In this document: in pieces, positions 1 through 5,152 of the stretch
Layout of the letters: every line of letters begins with the position of its first letter
How positions within the stretch are numbered: the stretch's first letter is position 1
Assembly: GCA_002733945.2 (NCBI GenBank)
Contig: NVXO02000002.1
Coordinates: 395,141-400,374 of the forward strand
Source: Sulfurimonas sp.
GTDB lineage: Bacteria > Campylobacterota > Campylobacteria > Campylobacterales > Sulfurimonadaceae
Reading direction: 5' to 3'
DNA length: 5,234 bases
Program-made: the position numbers and the translations under genes
Notes under the pieces: generated by a model
Told to the model about the DNA's origin: nothing
The model's database searches: none
Seen by the model: the letters and a program-made list of their open reading frames with translations, nothing else

Positions 1-851
1 ACTCCCCCAACCTCTTCAACTATGCGCATACTTACTGGAAGTGTAGCAGCCGATGAAGCAGTTGAAAATGCCATGATAAAAGCTTCTCTTACAGATAGTA
101 AATACTCATAAGGTTTTATTTTTGCAAAAACCTTCAGCACAAGAGGGAGTGTAATGAGTCCATGAAGCAGCATAACACCTACAACAACTAAGATGTACTT
201 GTAAAGACCTAGTATAACTTCAATCCCTTGATCAGCTATAACATATGAGATAAGAGAAAAAACACCTATAGGAGTAAGTTTGATAATCCATTCAGAGATT
301 TTGAGCATCGCTTCACTTATAGAGCTAAACAGACTAGAAAGAGGTTCTTGTTGCTTTGGTGAAAGATACAAAGATGCAACTCCAAAGAATACTGCAAATA
401 CAATGATTTGCATCATAGCACCATTACTAAGAGAGTTAAAAATATTTGTAGGGATAAAACTAAGAAGCATATTCTCTATAGAAAAAGGAGTAATAGTACT
501 TGCTTTTGCGAACTCTAAACCTTCACTGCTTATATGTTCACCTACATGAAAGATATTCATAGCAAGAATGGCTAAAACAACAGCAAGTGCAGTTGTAAGC
601 ATATATAACCCAATAGTACGGATACCAAGACGTTTAAGGTGATCAATAGAGCCTAGACCTAAGATAGAAGTAAAGATACTTGAAAAAACCAAAGGAACGA
701 CTATCATTTTTAGAAAGTATATAAACGCAGTACCTATCATTTTTTGCTGTAGTGCTAGTTCTGGAAGCAGTAAACCAAATAGCACACCGAGTATGATACC
801 TAAGATAACAAGAGTATTAGTTGTAGTATATTTGCGTAATTTTTTTATCAA
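1..851 (-). CDS. Sodium:dicarboxylate (DAACS family) symporter, 3' part cut off by window edge
   Basis: This is the N-terminal 283 residues of an inner-membrane secondary transporter of the DAACS (GltP/DctA/SstT) family, which takes up C4-dicarboxylates, glutamate/aspartate or small amino acids with Na+ or H+. I translated the minus strand from a TTG at 851-849, and the frame stays open to base 1. Visible family features are a first membrane segment at residues 13-30, the conserved FLKMIVVPLVFSSI stretch at 46-59, IPTNIFNSLSNGAMMQIIVFAVFFG at 133-157, and the serine-rich re-entrant loop FSTASSAATLP at 262-272, which helps form the substrate site. The C-terminal NMDGT-type motif and second hairpin, which would indicate the substrate, lie outside the window. 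The TTG start is chosen because AAAGGG (863-858) sits 6 bases upstream and the first in-frame ATG, codon 38, would remove the first membrane helix. The family is certain; the substrate is not. Confidence 0.93.
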   Translation of the reverse strand, partial: MIKKLRKYTTTNTLVILGIILGVLFGLLLPELALQQKMIGTAFIYFLKMIVVPLVFSSIFTSILGLGSIDHLKRLGIRTIGLYMLTTALAVVLAILAMNIFHVGEHISSEGLEFAKASTITPFSIENMLLSFIPTNIFNSLSNGAMMQIIVFAVFFGVASLYLSPKQQEPLSSLFSSISEAMLKISEWIIKLTPIGVFSLISYVIADQGIEVILGLYKYILVVVGVMLLHGLITLPLVLKVFAKIKPYEYLLSVREAFIMAFSTASSAATLPVSMRIVEEVGG

Positions 852-857
852 ATCAAT

Positions 858-863
858 CCCTTT
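858..863 (-). promoter_or_regulatory. Ribosome binding site deciding the TTG start of the symporter
   Basis: AAAGGG on the minus strand is 6 bases before the TTG at 851-849. No ATG or GTG in this frame is placed near it, so this site decides the start. It lies inside the perfect palindrome CCTTTAAAGG (859-868), so part of it could pair with the leader just upstream. Confidence 0.75.
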
Positions 864-866
864 AAA

Positions 867-897
867 GGCATCATTTTAGCGTATTAACTGGCATCAT
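867..897. repeat. Pair of 8-bp direct repeats, possible operator of the symporter gene
   Basis: GGCATCAT occurs at 867-874 and again at 890-897, 23 bases apart start to start, or about two helical turns. One copy overlaps the candidate -10 box and the other lies just upstream of it. CCTTTAA also appears twice, at 859-865 and 901-907, outside the pair. The spacing and position suit a transcription-factor site, but no known regulator motif is recognised. Confidence 0.35.
873..878 (-). promoter_or_regulatory. Candidate -10 box for the symporter gene
   Basis: TAAAAT on the minus strand would place transcription start near 866 and give a leader of about 15 bases. No convincing -35 is visible, which is usual for sigma-70 promoters in this phylum. 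It overlaps one copy of a direct repeat, ATGATGCC (see 867-897), so it may be controlled by a repressor. Assigned by eye only. Confidence 0.4.
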
Positions 898-934
898 GTA
901 CCTTTAAGTTCTAAAATTTAGCTATTAAAAATGT

Positions 935-957
935 GAAGTGAAATCTTACTGCACTTC
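935..957 (-). terminator. Weak candidate intrinsic terminator of the ytfJ-like gene
   Basis: Read on the minus strand, GAAGTG (957-952... as CACTTC on plus) pairs with CACTTC (940-935) in a 6-bp stem around an 11-base loop. Three bases later comes a run of five T (930-926). The stem overlaps the stop codon at 948-946. It is short and only half GC, so termination would be partial at best. Confidence 0.3.
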
Positions 958-1479
958 CTTTCGAACGAGACTATTGAGTGTATGCATCTCACTCTCACTC
1001 CAATCTCCTTCATGTTGGTAGATTACTTTTCCTGTAGAATCAATAATGAGTGTATTGTAAGCATCATCTGCTAGGTTCCACTGTTTCACAAGTACAGAGT
1101 CTGTATCAAGGATATATCTGCGTTTAGGGTATGTGTCGACCTTGCTCTTCATCATCTTTTTAATGAGTGCATTTGGTTTCCAAGTAGCCTTTAGATTGAT
1201 GATGACTATGATTTGAAATTTGTTAAAATCAAGATCTTTTTCAAAATTTTCTATAGTTGGTTTGAAAATTTCTCCACGATTTTTCTCATCAGGATCTACA
1301 TACATAAGCATACTAGTTTTACCTTTGAGCATATCGGAGTTCCAATCTTTACCGCTATAGTAGCCACCTTTATCTCCACTAAGTTGAATCTGTGGAAGTG
1401 GTTTTGTCATGTCCACTTCTGCATGTAGAGATGTAAATGCTAGTGCTAAAAAAAGTCCTGTTTTAGTGAGTGTTGTCAT
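946..1479 (-). CDS. ytfJ: YtfJ-family periplasmic protein with thioredoxin-like fold
   Basis: A 177-residue exported protein of the YtfJ family, whose members have a thioredoxin-like fold and no well-established role. Residues 1-20 form a Sec signal peptide: a Lys at 6, the hydrophobic core LFLALAFT, and likely cleavage after LHA-20. The mature part follows the E. coli YtfJ layout as I recall it: a P-x-I-x-L strand near 28-33, Y-S-G-K-D-W-N-S at 41-48 with LKGK at 51-54, a first strand SMLMYVDP at 56-63, then YILDTDSVLVKQWNL at 122-136 and the strand-turn-strand TLIIDSTGKVIYQHEG at 143-158. The protein contains no cysteine at all, so it cannot be a thiol-disulfide oxidoreductase. AAGG (1491-1488) lies 8 bases before the ATG. 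It is probably transcribed alone. The family call is firm; the function is unknown. Confidence 0.85.
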   Translation of the reverse strand: MTTLTKTGLFLALAFTSLHAEVDMTKPLPQIQLSGDKGGYYSGKDWNSDMLKGKTSMLMYVDPDEKNRGEIFKPTIENFEKDLDFNKFQIIVIINLKATWKPNALIKKMMKSKVDTYPKRRYILDTDSVLVKQWNLADDAYNTLIIDSTGKVIYQHEGDWSESEMHTLNSLVRKEVQ

Positions 1480-1508
1480 ACTGTATACCTTGTTGTTAGT
1501 TTAAAGTG

Positions 1509-1514
1509 ATTGTA
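1509..1514 (-). promoter_or_regulatory. Candidate -10 box for the ytfJ-like gene
   Basis: TACAAT on the minus strand would start transcription near 1502, giving a leader of about 22 bases before the ATG at 1479. No clear -35 is present at 17 bases. Assigned by eye only. Confidence 0.35.
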
Positions 1515-1559
1515 CTTATTCAGTATTAAGCGATTGTTAAGAGTGCATGTATGGATAGT

Positions 1560-1586
1560 CTACAAACACCATAAAGATGCTTGTAG
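1560..1586. terminator. 9-bp inverted repeat just downstream of the small Ser/Gln/Met-rich gene
   Basis: CTACAAACA (1560-1568) and TGCTTGTAG (1578-1586) can form a nine-pair stem, with one G-U pair in the minus-strand transcript, around a 9-base loop. It begins 12 bases past the stop codon of the gene ending at 1599, which is where a terminator or a 3'-end-protecting hairpin would be. No T run follows on either strand, so it is not a classic intrinsic terminator. Confidence 0.4.
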
Positions 1587-1598
1587 TTGAGATAGAAA

Positions 1599-1922
1599 TT
1601 ATGCGTATGCAGAAAAGCCGTAAGCGGCTGAAGAGTTACTCGTACTTTTTGTTTTTGATTGATCAAGCATATCAAGTAGTGTTTTAGAATACTCATCTGC
1701 ACTCATAGTTGTTGCATCAACTTGTTTGAACTGCTCAACCATACTAGAACGATCAGCTTGACTCAGAGAACTCATTTTCTCTTTTAATGCTGTTCTATCT
1801 TCTGATGAAAGACTCTGCATGATATCTTTCATCCCACCATTACCTTGACCTTGACCTGAGCCATCCATTTTTCTCTGTTGCATTTGCATTTGTTGAGATG
1901 AACTTGTTGCACCTATAGCCAT
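1599..1922 (-). CDS. Uncharacterised 107-residue Ser/Gln/Met-rich protein with tandem 15-residue repeat, sigma-54-type promoter
   Basis: I do not recognise a family. The start is set at 1922, not the in-frame ATG at 1958, because AAAGGA (1934-1929) is 6 bases upstream and the longer start would lie upstream of the predicted transcription start. The N-terminus (1-30) is low-complexity, rich in Ser, Gln, Met and Gly, with no signal peptide or membrane segment. Two adjacent helical repeats follow: SLSSEDRTALKEKMS (37-51) and SLSQADRSSMVEQFK (52-66), sharing SLS-x-x-DR. A possible third helix is at 74-86. The tail is Ser/Ala/Tyr-rich and ends AAYGFSAYA. There are no cysteines. A sigma-54-like promoter at 1969-1954 would place it with RpoN-regulated genes, which in Campylobacterota are mostly flagellar. 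A role in motility or export is inference only. The gene is real on coding grounds and ribosome binding site. Confidence 0.8.
   Translation of the reverse strand: MAIGATSSSQQMQMQQRKMDGSGQGQGNGGMKDIMQSLSSEDRTALKEKMSSLSQADRSSMVEQFKQVDATTMSADEYSKTLLDMLDQSKTKSTSNSSAAYGFSAYA
1725..1814 (-). repeat. Tandem 45-bp (15-codon) repeat inside the 107-residue protein gene
   Basis: Bases 1814-1770 and 1769-1725 encode the two abutting 15-residue repeats sharing SLS-x-x-DR. The codons differ at shared positions: the first Ser is AGT in one copy and TCT in the other, Leu is CTT against CTG, and the next Ser is TCA against AGT. The similarity is therefore at protein level, either an old duplication or convergence on a helix pattern. 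Confidence 0.6.
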
Positions 1923-1928
1923 GATAAA

Positions 1929-1934
1929 TCCTTT
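1929..1934 (-). promoter_or_regulatory. Ribosome binding site deciding the start at 1922
   Basis: AAAGGA on the minus strand lies 6 bases before the ATG at 1922-1920. The upstream in-frame ATG at 1958 has no comparable site and would add a poorly fitting 12-residue extension. Confidence 0.75.
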
Positions 1935-1953
1935 AAATATATTTTGTGAAATA

Positions 1954-1969
1954 AGCAAAAATCATTCCT
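1954..1969 (-). promoter_or_regulatory. Candidate sigma-54 (RpoN) promoter
   Basis: The minus strand reads AGGAATGATTTTTGCT. The -24 GG (1968-1967) and -12 GC (1956-1955) are separated by exactly 10 bases, as sigma-54 requires. Against the general consensus TGGCACGRNNNTTGCW it differs at three positions, and it fits the GGAA-N8-TTGCTT form I recall for Campylobacter flagellar promoters. Transcription would start about 12 bases past the GC, near 1943, giving a leader of roughly 21 bases that keeps the ribosome binding site at 1934-1929. Confidence 0.6.
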
Positions 1970-2026
1970 TATTATCACGATTTTAGTGTATCAATCTAAT
2001 GTTAGTGGAACGTTAATATTTAATAC

Positions 2027-3826
2027 TTAAAGTAAATTTTTCTTAATCCAGTACGAAAGTACATATAGCCCCCAAATATGCTGTTTAAAAGAACCTCTTG
2101 AAGCACCTGATATATACTCATCTAAGATTTTTTCTCTAAAGAGTCCCGTTTCTTTATTGACCTCTTTAATAAGCTTTATTTTTTTAGAACTAATGAGGTA
2201 CTCCATGTAAGGATTTGCAAAACCTTTTTTCTTGCGTTTTAATATACTCTCATCTAGTTTTCCATGCATAACTTTTTTAAGTAGTGCCTTTGTTATACCA
2301 TCCTCATAACGGAGTTTTGGCTCTATGCTAAAAACAGTCTCTACGAGTTTATGGTCTAAAAAAGGAGTACGAGATTCTATTGAGTGAGCCATACTCATAC
2401 GGTCTAGTTTACTTAAAAAATGTTCAGCTTGAAAGAGGTTAAGGTCAATGTAGCTGTACCAAATTGACTCATCTTTGTGCTCTGAGTTTAAAAACCTTTC
2501 CCTATAAGCCCCAAGATATTTTAAACTAGAGTTATCTTTTACATTTCTTTTCATCAGAGCATTTTTTTGTAGGTCTGTAAAACTCTCGCCACTTGTACGA
2601 AAAAGTAATGTGTCGTCAAAAACTCTTTTGTACCACTCCCACTCTCTATTCATTGAAAAATTAGCACGAAAGTACTTCTTGAGCCAGTTCTTATGAGCTA
2701 AATTACCCGCACCTTCGATGTCGAGATACTCAAAGTACTGTCTGTACCCTAAAAAGAGTTCATCACTCCCCTCTCCACTGAGTACAACCTTATGTCCATC
2801 TGCTTTAATTTTCTCAAAAAGAAGATACAAAGGAACTGCCGCTGGGTCATTAAGTGGTTGGTCTAACGTATCTAAAACCTTATCACTAGCATCCATAAAT
2901 GCCATCTCATCTATCTCTACTTCAGTGTTGCTCACCCCTAAAAAGTCAGCTGTTGCGTTTGCATTTTTTCTCTCATCGTACTTAGCAAACTCTTTATACC
3001 CAAGTGTATAGGTTGGTAAGTTTAAACCCTGTTGTAAAGCATAGTAGTTGATAGTTGCACTATCTATCCCTCCTGAGAGGAGTGCCGCCATTGGCACATC
3101 TGTATTTAAACGCAGCTCCATTGACTCCTCTAAAGCCTGCTCTATTCTCTCTACGGCCTCATACTTATCTGTAATGATATTTGGTTTAGTAGATAAAATA
3201 TCATAGTATCTTCGGATAAGCAAAGTATTGTCTTTATACACCCCATACTCTCCTGCTGCTAAAGTATGTATGTCTTGAAAAAAAGTATAGGGTGGAGTTG
3301 GTGCTAAGAAAGAGAGGTAAGAGAGGAGAGCGTCCTCATTCATCTCTGTTTTTTTCAAAAAAGGAACAAGAGCTTTTATCTCCGAGGCAAACACAAAAGA
3401 GTCTCCATTGAGATAATAGAGAGGTTTTTTGCCAAGCCTGTCACGAAAAAGGTAGAGAGTGTCAGAGTCAAGCAAGGCTATAGCGAACATACCACGAAGA
3501 TGACTGACAAACTCCACTCCCCATTTAAGATATGCCGCAAGAATGACTTCTGTGTCACTCTGCGTTACAAACTCAAAATCTAACTCTTTTTTTAGTTCTT
3601 TAAAATTATAAACCTCACCATTAAAAGAGAGTAGAATGTTTTTATGTTTTAGGGGTTGATGTGAGCGGTGATGCGAGTCTTGAATACTAAGACGCTGATG
3701 TGCAAAAAAAAGTCTCTCTCTTTGAATGATTCCACAGTAGTCAGGTCCACGATGAGAAAGTTTTGAGAGGGCTTTTTTTGCCATACTTTCATTATACTCA
3801 CCTAAAATTCCAAATACTGCACACAT
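2027..3826 (-). CDS. asnB: Asparagine synthase (glutamine-hydrolysing)
   Basis: A complete 599-residue class II glutamine amidotransferase that makes asparagine from aspartate, ATP and glutamine in the cytoplasm; the usual family length is about 550-650. The N-terminal glutaminase domain (about 2-190) starts at Cys2, the catalytic nucleophile exposed once Met1 is removed. It has RGPD at 26-29, HQRLSI at 43-48, NGEVYN at 69-74 and SDTEV at 90-94. The synthetase domain has the ATP pyrophosphatase loop SGGIDS at 251-256, GEGSDELFLGY at 351-361, the DRMSMAHSIESRTPFLDH block at 475-492 and KRKKKGFANP at 530-539. All key residues are intact. The start follows from the needed Met-Cys and from AAAGG (3840-3836) 9 bases upstream. 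It stands alone, with no polysaccharide genes beside it, so a free-asparagine role is favoured. Some AsnB-like enzymes amidate other acids, which cannot be excluded here. Confidence 0.95.
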   Translation of the reverse strand: MCAVFGILGEYNESMAKKALSKLSHRGPDYCGIIQRERLFFAHQRLSIQDSHHRSHQPLKHKNILLSFNGEVYNFKELKKELDFEFVTQSDTEVILAAYLKWGVEFVSHLRGMFAIALLDSDTLYLFRDRLGKKPLYYLNGDSFVFASEIKALVPFLKKTEMNEDALLSYLSFLAPTPPYTFFQDIHTLAAGEYGVYKDNTLLIRRYYDILSTKPNIITDKYEAVERIEQALEESMELRLNTDVPMAALLSGGIDSATINYYALQQGLNLPTYTLGYKEFAKYDERKNANATADFLGVSNTEVEIDEMAFMDASDKVLDTLDQPLNDPAAVPLYLLFEKIKADGHKVVLSGEGSDELFLGYRQYFEYLDIEGAGNLAHKNWLKKYFRANFSMNREWEWYKRVFDDTLLFRTSGESFTDLQKNALMKRNVKDNSSLKYLGAYRERFLNSEHKDESIWYSYIDLNLFQAEHFLSKLDRMSMAHSIESRTPFLDHKLVETVFSIEPKLRYEDGITKALLKKVMHGKLDESILKRKKKGFANPYMEYLISSKKIKLIKEVNKETGLFREKILDEYISGASRGSFKQHIWGLYVLSYWIKKNLL

Positions 3827-3846
3827 ATATCAAAACCTTTTTTCCA

Positions 3847-3852
3847 ACTATA
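3847..3852 (-). promoter_or_regulatory. Candidate -10 box for asnB
   Basis: TATAGT on the minus strand would start transcription near 3840, right at the AAAGG ribosome binding site (3840-3836), for a leader of about 15 bases. There is no recognisable -35. The region is so AT-rich that other placements are possible. Confidence 0.3.
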
Positions 3853-3895
3853 TTAACATAAACTTCTAAAATTAACATTTCTAATTTAGTCACGA

Positions 3896-3917
3896 TATAG
3901 TATAAATAGTGTAAAAT
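3896..3917 (+). promoter_or_regulatory. Candidate promoter region for the NifU-like gene pair
   Basis: Overlapping -10-like hexamers occur here: TATAGT (3896-3901), TATAAA (3901-3906), and TAAAAT (3912-3917) preceded by TG. They lie 33-54 bases before the ATG at 3950, and the last gives the shortest leader, about 26 bases. I cannot choose among them by eye. The ribosome binding site of the gene, AAAGA (3938-3942), is weak. Confidence 0.35.
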
Positions 3918-3949
3918 TCCACAATTAAATTTAACACAAAGATATTATT

Positions 3950-4237
3950 ATGAAAACAAAAGAAGCGGTAGAAATCGGGTTTGAAAACTTATCTCTTATT
4001 CAAAAGATAAATGCTATTGATGTAATCATCGATGAAAAAATTAGAGAATTCCTTCAAGCTGACGATGGAGACTTAGATTTTATTGATGTGAAAGAGACAA
4101 ATGGACTTACAGATGTTTACATCTCTTATGTAGGTGCTTGTGGTTCATGTGAGAGTTCAGGTGGAACTTTAACTTCTATTCAAAGGATTCTTAATGGACA
4201 ACTTGAAACAGAAAAGATAAGAGTTTACGCAGTTTAA
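3950..4237 (+). CDS. NifU C-terminal domain (Nfu-type) Fe-S cluster scaffold or carrier protein
   Basis: A complete 95-residue stand-alone NifU C-terminal domain. Such proteins bind an iron-sulfur cluster, often between two subunits, and pass it to target enzymes in the cytoplasm. Residues 15-35 are the helix that opens the domain, followed by the acidic strand GDLDFIDV (40-47) and the strand TDVYISYVGAC. The signature G-A-C-G-S-C-E-S-S lies at 62-70 with ligands Cys64 and Cys67, then the helix GTLTSIQRIL (72-81). The N-terminal IscU-like scaffold domain and the central ferredoxin domain of full NifU are absent, as in the short Campylobacterota proteins. The gene is divergent from asnB and is followed after 18 bases by an uncharacterised gene that is probably cotranscribed. 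Confidence 0.92.
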   Translation: MKTKEAVEIGFENLSLIQKINAIDVIIDEKIREFLQADDGDLDFIDVKETNGLTDVYISYVGACGSCESSGGTLTSIQRILNGQLETEKIRVYAV

Positions 4238-4255
4238 GCTACAAAGGTTCTATAA

Positions 4256-4690
4256 ATGGGTGGTTTTGAAGGTGGCGATGAAGGTGGATTTTGGGACGAA
4301 GATGCTATTGATGTTTTAATAGCAAAGCAAAACAGTTCTAAACCTGAGTCCAATAAACAAAAAAAAGTTATTATAGAGACTAAAAACTCCGCTTATGTCC
4401 TACAAGACGACTCCACTATAACTATAGTGCCTCACAACTCTACAACCTTTACCATAGAAGGTTGTGATGACATCCCCTTTGAGTCCAACACTATTTACAA
4501 AACATACAAGGCACTCATAGAACTTACATGTGACTCAGATATCGTAGACTTCTTTGATGAGCATAAAGTTGTAGTCACAAAGTATTCTCCACATTCTAGC
4601 AGTCTAAGTTTTTTAGTTTTAGTCAAAGAACTTTGTAGTTTAGTTTTGAGTGATGCTGAATTAGAAAAGATAAATGCGGAAGTGCTTTAG
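4256..4690 (+). CDS. Uncharacterised 144-residue protein, probable operon partner of the NifU-like gene
   Basis: Not recognised as a named family. The first 16 residues are Gly- and acid-rich (MGGFEGGDEGGFWDED), followed by a polar, Lys/Ser-rich linker to about residue 37. An alternating beta-type region follows (VIIETKNSAYVLQDDSTITIVPH, about 38-60), then a mixed alpha/beta part with a hydrophobic helix, SFLVLVKELCSLVL, at 118-131. Cysteines at 70, 92 and 127 are scattered and form no CxxC motif. There is no signal peptide or true membrane segment, so it is likely cytoplasmic. AAAGG (4243-4247) lies 8 bases before the ATG. From memory, Campylobacter jejuni has a hypothetical gene between its nifU homologue and murE; this may be its counterpart, though no murE follows here. 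The 3' end overlaps the opposing gene by four bases. Confidence 0.8.
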   Translation: MGGFEGGDEGGFWDEDAIDVLIAKQNSSKPESNKQKKVIIETKNSAYVLQDDSTITIVPHNSTTFTIEGCDDIPFESNTIYKTYKALIELTCDSDIVDFFDEHKVVVTKYSPHSSSLSFLVLVKELCSLVLSDAELEKINAEVL

Positions 4691-5064
4691 AGATCAGGCA
4701 CCATACGTTCAAACTCATCTAAAACTTTCTTAATGTTATCTCTTTGAGCAAGTTTTGATGTATCTGCATGCATTGTGTTTTCTTCAGATAGGATTCCTTT
4801 AGAAATAGCCCCTTTCACACTTTTTGTATCTCCATAAGCAAATATATAGTCTTCACATTCATAAGTCTCAGAAAATTCTATTATCAGTTTTTCTAAGGCT
4901 TCTTCTTGCGCATCAATAGAGCATACCTGCAGAACATTCCACATTTTATACTCAAAATCCTCTAAATTTATATCTTCTTTACCATAGAGTATAACTATCA
5001 ATGGTACAAAGTTTGAAGTAATAGCCGCAGGGGTAAAGTGATAAGAGAAGTTTTGTTTTTTCAT
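4687..5064 (-). CDS. Uncharacterised 125-residue cytoplasmic protein
   Basis: I do not recognise this protein. The start at 5064 has AAAGG (5078-5074) 9 bases upstream and a good -10 box. No signal peptide is present. It has a strand-like VPLIVILYGK at 20-29, an amphipathic helix (about 52-68, acidic), a second strand-turn YIFAYGDTKS at 73-82, and a charged C-terminal helix (105-121). The order strand-G-helix-strand-G resembles the start of an alpha/beta-hydrolase core, but the G-x-S-x-G nucleophile elbow is missing. If the likeness is real it would be non-catalytic, and it may be chance. Cysteines at 48 and 70 are isolated. It converges on the gene ending at 4690 and shares the four bases TTAG with it, so the two stop codons interlock. 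It is probably transcribed alone. Confidence 0.75.
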   Translation of the reverse strand: MKKQNFSYHFTPAAITSNFVPLIVILYGKEDINLEDFEYKMWNVLQVCSIDAQEEALEKLIIEFSETYECEDYIFAYGDTKSVKGAISKGILSEENTMHADTSKLAQRDNIKKVLDEFERMVPDL

Positions 5065-5084
5065 TGTAAGGAACCTTTAGTAAA

Positions 5085-5090
5085 ATTATA
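5085..5090 (-). promoter_or_regulatory. Candidate -10 box for the 125-residue gene
   Basis: A perfect TATAAT on the minus strand, preceded by GG. It predicts transcription start near 5078, immediately at the AAAGG ribosome binding site, for a leader of about 14 bases. No clear -35 is seen. Confidence 0.55.
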
Positions 5091-5125
5091 CCTTATTTGA
5101 AGATACCCTAAGATAAGTCTGTACT

Positions 5126-5134
5126 TGCTATAAT
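5126..5134 (+). promoter_or_regulatory. Extended -10 promoter for the gene starting at 5153
   Basis: TGCTATAAT is a perfect extended -10 element (TG-N-TATAAT). It predicts transcription start near 5141, just before the AAGGA ribosome binding site at 5142-5146, giving a leader of about 12 bases. An extended -10 can work without a -35, and none is visible. Confidence 0.65.
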
Positions 5135-5152
5135 TTTAAAAAAGGAAATCTT

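Noticed and set aside
280..549. 89-codon open frame on the plus strand
   Set aside because: It lies wholly inside the symporter gene on the other strand, has no ribosome binding site, and its translation shows no family features.
1213..1428. 71-codon open frame on the plus strand
   Set aside because: It is antisense to the well-supported YtfJ-family gene. Its Phe/Ile/Lys-rich content is what the complement of that gene gives.
1560..1586. Inverted repeat considered as a transposon end or attachment site
   Set aside because: No second copy, target duplication or transposase/integrase is present. A transcript-end hairpin explains it better.
1923..1958. 12-codon N-terminal extension of the small Ser/Gln/Met-rich gene
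   Set aside because: The ATG at 1958 has no ribosome binding site and overlaps the sigma-54-like promoter. The start at 1922 has AAAGGA at ideal spacing.
2718..3011. 97-codon open frame on the plus strand
   Set aside because: It is antisense to the synthetase domain of asnB, whose catalytic motifs are intact, and it has no ribosome binding site.
4682..4701. Possible bidirectional hairpin GTGC...GCAC between the converging genes
   Set aside because: The stem is only four pairs, with a bulge needed to extend it, and no T run follows on either strand.
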